In this document: in pieces, positions 7,791 through 17,469 of the stretch
Position numbering within the stretch: the first letter of the stretch is position 1
How the letters are laid out: every line of letters begins with the position of its first letter
NCBI GenBank assembly: GCA_965367295.1
Contig: CBDUHN010000029.1
Span: 1-44,949, forward strand
Length of the DNA: 44,949 nt
Origin: JAIVHA01 sp965367295
Lineage (GTDB): Bacteria; Pseudomonadota; Gammaproteobacteria; DSM-19610
Direction: 5' to 3'
The notes under the pieces: generated by a model
What the model was told of the DNA's origin: nothing
Database searches by the model: none
What the model saw: the letters and a program-made list of their open reading frames with translations, nothing else
Translations under genes and position numbers: made by a program

Positions 7791-8147
7791 ATGGCCCGTA
7801 TTGCAGGGATTAACATCCCGCCCCATAAACACGCAGTAATCGCGTTGACCGCGATTTACGGCATTGGCAAGACCACTGCGCAGAAGATCTGCGATGCTGC
7901 AGGCGTGAAGTACGATACCAAGATCAAGGATCTCAGTGAGCCTGAAGTCGAAACGGTCCGTAACGAAGTCGCCAAGTTCACCGTGGAAGGCGATCTGCGC
8001 CGTACTGTTTCCATGAATATCAAGCGCTTGATGGATCTTGGTTGCTACCGTGGCATGCGTCACCGCCGTGGTTTGCCGGTCCGTGGTCAGCGCACCAAGA
8101 CCAATGCCCGCACCCGCAAGGGTCCGCGTCGGCCGATCCGTAAATAA
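7791..8147 (+). CDS. rpsM: 30S ribosomal protein S13
   Basis: S13 bridges the 30S head to the 50S subunit and contacts P-site tRNA through its tail. The 118-residue product has MARIAGINIPPHKHAVIALTAIYGIGKT split at its N-terminus and the signature CYRGMRHRRGLPVRGQRT near residue 86. The C-terminal basic tail is GPRRPIRK. The AGGAG site is 9 nt upstream. It opens the alpha operon and is followed by a 62-nt spacer that contains a hairpin. Confidence 0.97.
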   Translation: MARIAGINIPPHKHAVIALTAIYGIGKTTAQKICDAAGVKYDTKIKDLSEPEVETVRNEVAKFTVEGDLRRTVSMNIKRLMDLGCYRGMRHRRGLPVRGQRTKTNARTRKGPRRPIRK

Positions 8148-8153
8148 AACTGT

Positions 8154-8180
8154 TTCACTACATCTTCGGACGATAGTGAA
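8154..8180 (+). other. Hairpin between rpsM and rpsK
   Basis: TTCACTA and TAGTGAA form a perfect 7-bp stem. A TC/GA pair inside it closes a UUCG-type tetraloop (TTCG). It has no downstream T run and lies 29 nt ahead of rpsK. This spacer is longer than is usual between these two genes. A role in message stability or balanced translation is possible. Confidence 0.4.
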
Positions 8181-8209
8181 TGGAATCAGGTATTTAGGAA
8201 TACACCAGA

Positions 8210-8602
8210 ATGGCTAAAGCTGCGAAATCCACGGCCCGTAAAAAGGTCAAGAAGAATGTTGTCGATGGCATTGTCCACGTGCATGCATCCTTCAATAACA
8301 CCATCATCACCATCACTGACCGTCAGGGTAACGCGCTGGCCTGGGCTACGGCGGGTGGATCCGGTTTCCGTGGCTCGCGTAAAAGTACCCCGTTTGCAGC
8401 CCAGGTGGCAGCGGAGCGTGCCGGTGCCGTGGTGGCAGAATTCGGCATGAAGAATCTGGAAGTCGAAATCAAGGGTCCTGGTCCCGGTCGCGAGTCCGCT
8501 GTGCGTGCGCTCAACAACGCCGGCTTCCGTATTACCAATATCACGGACGTGACGCCCATTCCGCACAATGGTTGCCGTCCGCCCAAGAAACGACGCGTCT
8601 AA
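8210..8602 (+). CDS. rpsK: 30S ribosomal protein S11
   Basis: S11 shapes the platform of the 30S subunit next to the E site. The 130-residue product has the N-terminal basic segment, the core DGIVHVHASFNNTIITITDRQGN (split at residues 20-42), the GSGFRGSRKSTPFAAQ motif, and the C-terminal PIPHNGCRPPKKRRV. All are family hallmarks, as is the length. rpsD follows after 15 nt. Confidence 0.98.
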   Translation: MAKAAKSTARKKVKKNVVDGIVHVHASFNNTIITITDRQGNALAWATAGGSGFRGSRKSTPFAAQVAAERAGAVVAEFGMKNLEVEIKGPGPGRESAVRALNNAGFRITNITDVTPIPHNGCRPPKKRRV

Positions 8603-8617
8603 GGTCGGGGAAAGAAC

Positions 8618-9244
8618 ATGGCAAAGTATGTAGGTTCCAAATGCCGCCAGTGCCGTCGTGAAGGCACCAAGCTGTTTTTGAAAGGTGAGAAGTGCTACAC
8701 CAGCAAGTGCGCGGTGGAGAATCGGCCCTTCCCGCCTGGTCAGCATGGTCAGCGACGCACCCGCTTGTCTGATTATGCCCTCCAGTTGCGTGAGAAGCAG
8801 AAACTGCGTCGTACCTACGGTGTGCTGGAAGACCAGTTCCGTAATTACTACAGGAAGGCAGCGCAGGTTAAAGGCTCCACGGGTGAAAACCTGTTGCAGC
8901 TGCTGGAAAGTCGTCTGGATAATGTGGTCTATCGCATGGGCTTCTCCAGCTCCCGCTCCGAAGCGCGTCAGCTGGTACGTCACAACGGCATTACCGTAAA
9001 TGGTCAGCGGGTGAACATCCCCTCTTATCAGGTGCAGCCCAACGACAATGTTGCAGTGAACGAAAAGGCACGCGCACAGATGCGGATTCAGTCTGCACTC
9101 GAAGTGGCGCAGCAGCGTGGTTTCGCCGAGTGGATCGACGTCGATGCGAAGAAGATGGAAGGGGTCTTCAAATCCCGTCCCGAGCGCACCGAGTTGCCGG
9201 CTGAGATCAACGAGCATCTCGTCGTCGAACTGTACTCCAAGTAA
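8618..9244 (+). CDS. rpsD: 30S ribosomal protein S4 (zinc-type N-terminus)
   Basis: S4 initiates 30S assembly and in E. coli represses the alpha operon. The 208-residue product has the S4 RNA-binding domain (RLDNVVYRMGFSSSRSEARQ near residue 100) and ends INEHLVVELYSK. Unlike E. coli S4, the N-terminus carries four cysteines, C9, C12, C26 and C31 (CxxC-x13-Cx4C), the zinc-knuckle arrangement known from other bacteria. It lies between rpsK and rpoA. Confidence 0.98.
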   Translation: MAKYVGSKCRQCRREGTKLFLKGEKCYTSKCAVENRPFPPGQHGQRRTRLSDYALQLREKQKLRRTYGVLEDQFRNYYRKAAQVKGSTGENLLQLLESRLDNVVYRMGFSSSRSEARQLVRHNGITVNGQRVNIPSYQVQPNDNVAVNEKARAQMRIQSALEVAQQRGFAEWIDVDAKKMEGVFKSRPERTELPAEINEHLVVELYSK

Positions 9245-9267
9245 GTCAACAGGAAAGAGGGCTTTTC

Positions 9268-10269
9268 ATGCAGGGCAAGGTCAACGAGTTCCTGAAGCCG
9301 CGTATTGTCGACGTCAAATTCGTCAACGATACGCACGCCAAAGTGACGCTGGAACCGCTGGAACGCGGTTTTGGGCACACCCTGGGCAACGCCCTGCGGC
9401 GCATTCTGCTTTCTTCCATGCCCGGCTGTTCCGTGACCGGCGTGGAAATCGATGGTGTGCTGCATGAATATTCCGCCATTGAGGGCGTGCAGGAAGATGT
9501 CATCGACATCATGCTCAACCTCAAAGGGCTGGCGCTGAAGATGCACAACCGCGAGGAAGCGACCTTGTCCCTTAGCAAGAAGGGACCTGGTTCGGTCACT
9601 GCAGCGGATATCACCCTGGATCATGACGTTGAAATCGTCAATCCGGATCATGTGATTGCCAACCTGACCAAGTCTGGCGAGCTGAACATGAGCCTGAAGC
9701 TGGCCATGGGTCGCGGCTACGAGCCTGCTACCGTGCGGACCGAGTCCGAGGAAAGTAGTCGCCCCATTGGCAGCCTGCAGCTGGATGCTTCTTTCAGCCC
9801 AGTGCTGCGCGTGTCCTACGCCGTTGAACGTGCCCGTGTGGAACAGCGTACCGACCTGGACAAGCTGATTATTGATATCGAAACCAACGGCACCATTGAT
9901 CCGGAAGAGGCTATTCGTCGCGCTGCCACTATCCTCCAGGACCAGCTGTCGGTATTCGTGGATCTGAAGGGCAAGGAAGTCGTCGAGTCTGCCAAGGAGC
10001 AGTCCGATGTCGATCCGATCCTGTTGCGTCCTGTGGATGATCTAGAATTGACCGTCCGTTCGGCCAACTGTCTTAAGGCAGAAAGTATTTATTTCATTGG
10101 CGATCTGATTCAGCGCACGGAAGTGGAGCTGCTTAAGACGCCGAACCTGGGCAAGAAATCCCTGACTGAAATCAAGGATGTCCTGGCCTCCCGTGGCCTG
10201 TCCCTGGGTATGCGTCTGGAAAACTGGCCTCCGGCCGGTTTGAAAGATAAAGAACAGCAGTCCGCGTAA
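9268..10269 (+). CDS. rpoA: DNA-directed RNA polymerase subunit alpha
   Basis: The alpha subunit dimerises to start RNA polymerase assembly and contacts UP elements and activators. The 333-residue product has the N-terminal dimerisation domain (residues 1 to about 230, with FGHTLGNALRRILLSSMPG) and a flexible linker. The C-terminal helix-hairpin-helix domain carries CLKAESIYFIGDLI and TPNLGKKSLTEIKD. It is preceded by an AGGAAAGAGG site. The length is within a few residues of E. coli (329). Confidence 0.98.
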   Translation: MQGKVNEFLKPRIVDVKFVNDTHAKVTLEPLERGFGHTLGNALRRILLSSMPGCSVTGVEIDGVLHEYSAIEGVQEDVIDIMLNLKGLALKMHNREEATLSLSKKGPGSVTAADITLDHDVEIVNPDHVIANLTKSGELNMSLKLAMGRGYEPATVRTESEESSRPIGSLQLDASFSPVLRVSYAVERARVEQRTDLDKLIIDIETNGTIDPEEAIRRAATILQDQLSVFVDLKGKEVVESAKEQSDVDPILLRPVDDLELTVRSANCLKAESIYFIGDLIQRTEVELLKTPNLGKKSLTEIKDVLASRGLSLGMRLENWPPAGLKDKEQQSA

Positions 10270-10294
10270 AACGCGGTAGTGAAGGGTTATAGCA

Positions 10295-10675
10295 ATGCGT
10301 CACCGTAATTCTGGGCGGCAGTTAAACCGCAATAGCAGTCACCGCAAGGCGATGTTCCGCAACATGGCTGCTTCTTTGCTGCAGCACGAAGTCATCAAGA
10401 CGACCGTGCCCAAGGCAAAGGAACTGCGCCGGGTCGCCGAGCCGCTGATCACCATGGCCAAGACCGATTCCGTCCATTCACGCCGACTGGCATTTGCCCG
10501 TCTGCGTGATCGTGATGTGGTCACCAAGCTCTTCAATGAGCTGGGTCCCCGCTACAAGGATCGTCCCGGCGGCTATTTGCGTATTCTCAAGATGGGCTTC
10601 CGTGCCGGTGATAGCGCGCCGATGGCGTTGGTGGAACTGGTGGATCGTCCTGCCGAGGAAGCCGCTGCAGAGTAA
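10295..10675 (+). CDS. rplQ: 50S ribosomal protein L17
   Basis: L17 lies near the exit of the peptide tunnel. The 126-residue product starts MRHRNSGRQLNRNSSHRKAMFRNM, split in the usual signature, and continues with HEVIKTTVPKAKELRRVAEPLIT. The C-terminal RAGDSAPMALVELVDR is typical. It is the last gene of the alpha operon; a strong intrinsic terminator follows 20 nt after its stop. Confidence 0.98.
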   Translation: MRHRNSGRQLNRNSSHRKAMFRNMAASLLQHEVIKTTVPKAKELRRVAEPLITMAKTDSVHSRRLAFARLRDRDVVTKLFNELGPRYKDRPGGYLRILKMGFRAGDSAPMALVELVDRPAEEAAAE

Positions 10676-10695
10676 GCGACTTTTTCCTCGATTGA

Positions 10696-10726
10696 AAAAG
10701 ACCGGGCATCAGCCCGGTTTTTTTTG
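10696..10726 (+). terminator. Intrinsic terminator of the alpha operon
   Basis: ACCGGGC and GCCCGGT form a 7-bp GC-rich stem around an ATCA loop, preceded by an A tract and followed by a run of eight or more T. This is a textbook Rho-independent terminator, just after rplQ and before an unrelated gene. Confidence 0.93.
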
Positions 10727-10907
10727 TTGTTAAAAAGGGGATGGCTACGGATGTCCGCAGCTTTAGCCAGGTAAAATCAGGTGCCCGGTGGGCACCTCCA
10801 TAGCTTTTGGTCGCTGGTTGTGCAAAATCCCGGTGGCGAATTTATTGATCTCATCGCGCAGCGGCTAGACTTTGATCTATCCGGGATTGCATCCATAGGC
10901 GATCAGC

Positions 10908-11645
10908 ATGATTGTTCTGTTCACAGATTTTGGCCTGGCGGGACCCTATGTCGGGCAAATGCATGCCGTTCTGCAGCGTGAAGCCCCGGGGATTCCGGTA
11001 ATTGACCTGATGCATGATGCGCCTGCCTGTGCCCCGCGCCCGGCGGCTTATCTGCTGGCTGCGCTGTGCCGGGAGTTTCCGAAGGGCTCGGTAATCGTGG
11101 GCGTGGTGGACCCGGGGGTTGGCAGCGCACGTCGCGGCGTAATCCTCGCAGTCGATGGTCGCTGGTTTATCGGACCTGACAATGGCTTGTTCAATATCGT
11201 TGCGCTACAGGGCGCGGAGGTATGCTGGCGGGATATCAATTATCAACCGGCACGCCTGTCGCGGACCTTCCACGGGCGTGACCTGTTCGCGCCGGTGGCG
11301 GCCTGTATCGCCCGTGGAGACGGGGTGCCCGGGGATCTGGTGGATACGCGCGAGCGGGTTGACAGCCGCTGGGCAACGGATCTTGCGGAGGTGATATACC
11401 TGGATGGCTTCGGGAATGCCATGACCGGAATCCGTGCCAGCAGCTTGTCCCGGGGGGCTCGACTGCGGGCGGGTGGCGCGACGATGACTCATGCCTCTAC
11501 CTATAGCGAGGTTGGGCATGGTGCATGTTTCTGGTACGAGAATTCCTGTGGCCTGGTGGAACTTGCAGTCAATCAAGGCAGTGCGGCGAGGCAACTGGGC
11601 TTGGCGGTGGGCGATCCGATCGAGGTGCAGGTGACACCCGATTAA
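10908..11645 (+). CDS. DUF62 family S-adenosyl-L-methionine hydrolase (adenosine-forming)
   Basis: Members of the DUF62 (SAM_adeno_trans) family split S-adenosylmethionine into adenosine and methionine with an activated water; relatives include the fluorinase and chlorinase. The 245-residue product has the N-terminal MIVLFTDFG and two key blocks, VDPGVGSARR and FHGRDLFAPVAA. These supply the Asp-Arg-His set of the hydroxide-type enzymes at D68, R75 and H122. The C-terminal domain is the usual small beta barrel. The gene stands alone, about 180 nt after the alpha-operon terminator, and runs convergently into uvrA with 12 nt between the stops. No halide-binding specialisation is evident. Confidence 0.9.
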   Translation: MIVLFTDFGLAGPYVGQMHAVLQREAPGIPVIDLMHDAPACAPRPAAYLLAALCREFPKGSVIVGVVDPGVGSARRGVILAVDGRWFIGPDNGLFNIVALQGAEVCWRDINYQPARLSRTFHGRDLFAPVAACIARGDGVPGDLVDTRERVDSRWATDLAEVIYLDGFGNAMTGIRASSLSRGARLRAGGATMTHASTYSEVGHGACFWYENSCGLVELAVNQGSAARQLGLAVGDPIEVQVTPD

Positions 11646-11657
11646 GTCACTGGTGGG

Positions 11658-14525
<2,868 letters not shown>

Positions 14526-14555
14526 GCCGAATTTCTGCTGCAAATCGAACCTGTT

Positions 14556-14585
14556 ACTATACGGCGTTTCGATGTCCGGCAGCAA
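14556..14585 (-). promoter_or_regulatory. Candidate sigma70 promoter of uvrA
   Basis: On the minus strand TTGCTG (14580-14585) and TATAGT (14556-14561) are separated by 18 nt. The expected start site is about 20-25 nt upstream of the uvrA ATG. No CTGT-N8-ACAG LexA box overlaps it, so SOS induction is not evident. Confidence 0.55.
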
Positions 14586-14600
14586 AGGAAACCCGGTTTC

Positions 14601-15992
14601 ATGAAAGGTAGGCTGCAGTCCCATGAAGGGATGAGTGTGACCGAGGCCCGCGCGGCATTTTCGCTGGCCGGCATCTATTCCCTGCGTATGCTGGGGTTGT
14701 TCATGATCCTGCCGGTGTTCGCGCTGTATGCCGAGCATCTGGACGGGGTCACGCCACAGCTCACGGGGCTGGCCATCGGCGCCTACGGCATGACCCAGGC
14801 ATTGTTGCAGATCCCCTTTGGGCTGCTGTCCGACCGGTTGGGGCGCAAGCCGGTCATTGTGGCCGGTCTGCTGATCTTCGCGCTGGGCAGTGTGGTGGCG
14901 GCGAATGCCGACAGCATCTGGGGTGTGATCGGGGGGCGCGCCCTGCAGGGGGCCGGTGCCATCGCCGCCGCACTGATGGCGCTGACGGCGGATCTTACCC
15001 GCGAGGAACATCGCACCAAGGCCATGGCGGTGATCGGTATGAGTATCGGCCTGTCCTTCGCGGTGGCCATGGTGGCGGGGCCGGTGCTCAATCACTGGAT
15101 CGGAGTACCGGGTATCTTCTGGCTGACGGCCGGGCTGGCGCTGGGCGGGATCGGCATACTGTTCTACTTGGTGCCCCAGCCTGTGATCAGTCGCGTGCAC
15201 CGCGACGCCGAGCCAATCCCGGCGCAGTTCGCCGGGGTGCTGCGCGACGGTCAGCTGCTACGGCTGGATTTCGGCATCCTCACCCTGCACATGATCCTCA
15301 CCGCCACCTTCGTGGTGTTGCCGCTGGTGCTGCGCGACGAGGTCGGCATGCTGGCGGCCGACCACTGGAAGCTGTATGCCCCGGTGCTGGTGGGCTCCAT
15401 GGTAGCGGTGGTGCCGTTTATCATCCTGGCGGAAAAGAAACGTCGCATGAAGGCGGTATTCGTATTCGCGATCGGCGTGCTGGGGCTGGCGGAACTGGGC
15501 CTGTTCTGGGCTGGCAACGGGATGGGAATGCTGGCCTTCTGGCTGTTCATCTTTTATGCCGCCTTCAATCTGCTGGAGGCCAGCCTGCCTTCGCTGGTGG
15601 CCAAGGTGGCGCCGCCGGACAGCAAGGGCACGGCCATGGGTTTCTATTCCAGCTCCCAGTTCCTGGGGGCGTTCATCGGTGGTGCCATGGGCGGCTGGTT
15701 GCATGCCCGGTTCGGACTGCACAGTGTGTTTCTGTTCGATGCCCTTGCGGCCGGTGTCTGGTTGCTGGTGGCGGTAACCATGAAAAATCCCCGCTACCTG
15801 GCCAGCTACCTGCTGCAGATCGCGCCGGTGAACGAGCGCGAGGCCCGACAGCTGGTAAGCCGGCTGACCGCCGTGCGGGGAGTGGCCGAGGCCGTGGTGC
15901 TGGCCGGTGAAGGCGTGGCCTATCTGAAGGTGGATCGTCACGCCCTGGACGAAGTGGCGCTGGAGGCCTTTGCGGCCCCGACCGAGGACTGA
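14601..15992 (+). CDS. Major facilitator superfamily transporter with C-terminal extension
   Basis: This is a predicted 12-helix inner-membrane transporter, probably a drug or metabolite exporter; the substrate is unknown. Twelve hydrophobic segments run from about residue 20 to 400. The loop between helices 2 and 3 carries the MFS motif as GLLSDRLGRKP. About 50 C-terminal residues after the last helix form a soluble extension (VSRLTAVRGVAEAVVLAGEG, then YLKVDRHALDE) that resembles a small ferredoxin-like fold. The start at 14601 has AAAGGAA 10 nt upstream; ATG 14631 is the alternative. The arrangement uvrA (divergent), MFS, ssb is also seen in Pseudomonas. Confidence 0.88.
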   Translation: MKGRLQSHEGMSVTEARAAFSLAGIYSLRMLGLFMILPVFALYAEHLDGVTPQLTGLAIGAYGMTQALLQIPFGLLSDRLGRKPVIVAGLLIFALGSVVAANADSIWGVIGGRALQGAGAIAAALMALTADLTREEHRTKAMAVIGMSIGLSFAVAMVAGPVLNHWIGVPGIFWLTAGLALGGIGILFYLVPQPVISRVHRDAEPIPAQFAGVLRDGQLLRLDFGILTLHMILTATFVVLPLVLRDEVGMLAADHWKLYAPVLVGSMVAVVPFIILAEKKRRMKAVFVFAIGVLGLAELGLFWAGNGMGMLAFWLFIFYAAFNLLEASLPSLVAKVAPPDSKGTAMGFYSSSQFLGAFIGGAMGGWLHARFGLHSVFLFDALAAGVWLLVAVTMKNPRYLASYLLQIAPVNEREARQLVSRLTAVRGVAEAVVLAGEGVAYLKVDRHALDEVALEAFAAPTED

Positions 15993-16018
15993 CAATGTCT
16001 TTGGCCTGCGGGTATGAT
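15989..16018 (+). promoter_or_regulatory. Candidate sigma70 promoter of ssb
   Basis: CTGACA (15989-15994) overlaps the end of the MFS gene, and TATGAT (16013-16018) follows after 18 nt. It would give a leader of roughly 65 nt before the ssb ATG. Only one strand and two hexamers support it. Confidence 0.45.
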
Positions 16019-16088
16019 GGCCCTTTGCGGCGGCTGGTCGCACACCGTTCAACAAGCAAGCACATCGAATCAGTATCGGGAGAACATT

Positions 16089-16538
16089 ATGGCGCGGGGA
16101 GTGAACAAGGTAATTCTGGTGGGCAATCTGGGTAAAGACCCGGAAGTACGGTACATGCCAAGCGGGAGTGCCGCCGCCAACGTGACACTGGCCACCAGCG
16201 AATCCTGGAAGGACAAGCAAACCGGCGAACAGAAGGATCGTACCGAGTGGCACAACATCGTGTTCTTCGGACGGCTGGCTGAAATCGTGGGGGAATACCT
16301 GAAGAAGGGCTCGCAGATTTACGTGGAAGGCAGCCTGCGTACCCGCAAGTGGCAGGACAAGAGCGGTAATGACCGCTACACCACGGAAATCGTCGCCAAT
16401 GAAATGCAGATGTTGGGTGGCCGTGCCGGTGGTGGTAGTAGCAGCAGCTTCAATCAGGATGCCGGTGCGCCATCCTCTTCCTCGGCCGCGTCTTCCTCAG
16501 GCGCCGATGTGGGTTTCGACGACGATATTCCGTTCTAG
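16089..16538 (+). CDS. ssb: Single-stranded DNA-binding protein
   Basis: SSB coats single-stranded DNA in replication, recombination and repair. The start at 16089 has a CGGGAGAA site upstream and gives 149 residues. The N-terminal OB fold (residues 1 to about 110) begins MARGVNKVILVGNLGKDPEVR and includes WHNIVFFGRLAEIVGEYLKKG. A Ser/Gly/Ala-rich linker follows, then the acidic tip DDDIPF that recruits partner proteins. It is closed by its own intrinsic terminator. Confidence 0.97.
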   Translation: MARGVNKVILVGNLGKDPEVRYMPSGSAAANVTLATSESWKDKQTGEQKDRTEWHNIVFFGRLAEIVGEYLKKGSQIYVEGSLRTRKWQDKSGNDRYTTEIVANEMQMLGGRAGGGSSSSFNQDAGAPSSSSAASSSGADVGFDDDIPF

Positions 16539-16566
16539 AATATTCCCGCCTTGATATTGCAGGCAT

Positions 16567-16601
16567 AAGCCCAGTAGATATTGTTTCTGCTGGGCTTTTT
16601 C
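16567..16601 (+). terminator. Intrinsic terminator of ssb
   Basis: AAGCCCAGTAG pairs with CTGCTGGGCTT (11 bp with one G-T pair) around a 9-nt loop, and the stem runs into TTTTT. It lies 28 nt after the ssb stop. Confidence 0.88.
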
Positions 16602-16638
16602 TTGTTTGTGTTTCATGGGGGGCTGATTTCCAGGCGTG

Positions 16639-16665
16639 AAAAAGGGAGCCCAGGCTCCCTTTTTT
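16639..16665 (-). terminator. Intrinsic terminator of the DUF3579 gene
   Basis: AAAAAGGGAGCC and GGCTCCCTTTTT are perfect complements around a CA centre. On the minus strand the stem lies 21 nt after the gene's stop and ends in a T tract. The symmetry lets it work in both directions, backing up the ssb terminator. Confidence 0.88.
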
Positions 16666-16686
16666 GGTCCGTGGCTATTCCGTTGA

Positions 16687-16989
16687 TCAGGATGCCATCG
16701 GCAGTTCCAGCGGTGCTTCCAGGCCACGCACCTTCAGACCGTGCGCCTGTGCAAAGCCCAGCACGTCCTTGAAGATCTCGGGGTGGGAATTGCGCAGGTT
16801 GCGATCCATGCGCAGGCACTTGGCATTATTGATCATGACGGGCACCAGTTCATTGGAAAAGGACAGGCGCAGGCGGTGATCGTAGCTGGCCAGATTGCCG
16901 GCGAAACGTTCGGCCCAGTTGTGGGGGCGCACGTGAACATCGTCAGAGGATGCACCCTCCACGAAGATGTAGCGGTCGTTAAACGACAT
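16687..16989 (-). CDS. DUF3579 domain-containing protein
   Basis: A 100-residue protein of the proteobacterial DUF3579 family, whose function is not known to me. Visible family features are an N-terminal strand region (RYIFVEGASSDD), the block HVRPHNWAERFAGNLASY, a central VMINNAKCLRMDRNLR, and the C-terminal helix PEIFKDVLGFAQAHGL. No signal peptide or membrane helix is seen, so it is probably cytoplasmic. A GGAG site precedes the ATG. The gene is monocistronic, with its own terminator, and a perfect FNR-type palindrome 92-105 nt upstream of its start codon. The assignment is by recognition of the family pattern, not by alignment. Confidence 0.75.
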   Translation of the reverse strand: MSFNDRYIFVEGASSDDVHVRPHNWAERFAGNLASYDHRLRLSFSNELVPVMINNAKCLRMDRNLRNSHPEIFKDVLGFAQAHGLKVRGLEAPLELPMAS

Positions 16990-17002
16990 GATGATCTCTC
17001 CA

Positions 17003-17380
17003 GAAGTAAAAAAATAATAAATTCAGTGGCTTGTTCTTTTTCTTTGTACGCCGTTATTTGCGTATATAGTAATTTGCTTATTGATCAGGATCAAGAAAAT
17101 TTATGTTTGCCCAAGGGATCCGCTTATTGATTCCGCCCCTTTAGAGGGGGGTAAGGCGGCTCCTGGGGCTGTCCCTGGTGGGGTGGTGGCGATGATCTTC
17201 AAGGGGCTGCCCGGCTTGAGATACCCCTGGCTCCCGTGAACCACTGTTCATAAACCATTCGAATTACCTTCACCAAGCCACTGATTTCTAATTCCTTCGT
17301 TGCTCAGGATCTGGTGCTTTTTTGGCCACCTGGAAGTCACCTAAGTATCTGTCCCTAAAGAAGGAATTTCCGAATTTCCC
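17003..17380. other. Gene-free region between DUF3579 and the mraZ promoter
   Basis: No credible coding region is seen on either strand. Next to the DUF3579 gene it is AT-rich; further right it is GC-rich. It holds an FNR-type palindrome, a ten-base direct repeat GCTTATTGAT (17076-17085 and 17122-17131), and a hairpin at 17133-17159. In that hairpin CCCCT/AGGGG pair around TTAG, with CCGCC/GGCGG as an alternative outer stem. A tandem GAATTTCC repeat (17364-17379) touches the mraZ -35 element. Confidence 0.6.
17081..17094 (-). promoter_or_regulatory. FNR/ANR-type binding site upstream of the DUF3579 gene
   Basis: TTGAT-CAGG-ATCAA matches the FNR/ANR consensus TTGAT-N4-ATCAA in all ten specified positions. 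On the minus strand a TATATA lies 12 nt beyond the box toward the gene. This places the box close to the -35 region, not the standard -41.5 spacing for an activator. It may repress or activate in response to oxygen; the direction is not decided by sequence. Confidence 0.55.
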
Positions 17381-17410
17381 TTGACAAGGTGGGTTAGCCG
17401 TTCCTATAGT
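17381..17410 (+). promoter_or_regulatory. Sigma70-type promoter of the mraZ/dcw cluster
   Basis: TTGACA (17381-17386), perfect to consensus, is followed after 18 nt by TATAGT (17405-17410). Transcription should start near 17417, at the edge of the MraZ-type repeats and about 50 nt before mraZ. Confidence 0.8.
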
Positions 17411-17418
17411 GTCGAAAT

Positions 17419-17448
17419 GTGGGATGAAGTGGCATAAAGTGGATAAAA
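17419..17448 (+). promoter_or_regulatory. MraZ operator repeats
   Basis: Three direct repeats follow each other at exact 10-bp spacing: GTGGGATGAA, GTGGCATAAA and GTGGATAAAA. MraZ of E. coli binds TGGGN repeats separated by 5 nt in its own promoter and represses the cluster. The repeats here cover the expected start site of the promoter at 17381-17410, so autorepression is the natural reading. Confidence 0.75.
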
Positions 17449-17469
17449 GGGATGGTTAAGGGGGGATGA

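Noticed and set aside
14545..14570. Possible LexA box near uvrA (CTGT at 14551)
   Set aside because: The right half reads GGCG, not ACAG, eight bases later, so the palindrome is missing.
14526..15200. In-frame extension of uvrA by 225 codons upstream
   Set aside because: It lies opposite the MFS coding region, UvrA of normal length begins at 14525, and a promoter is located between the two starts.
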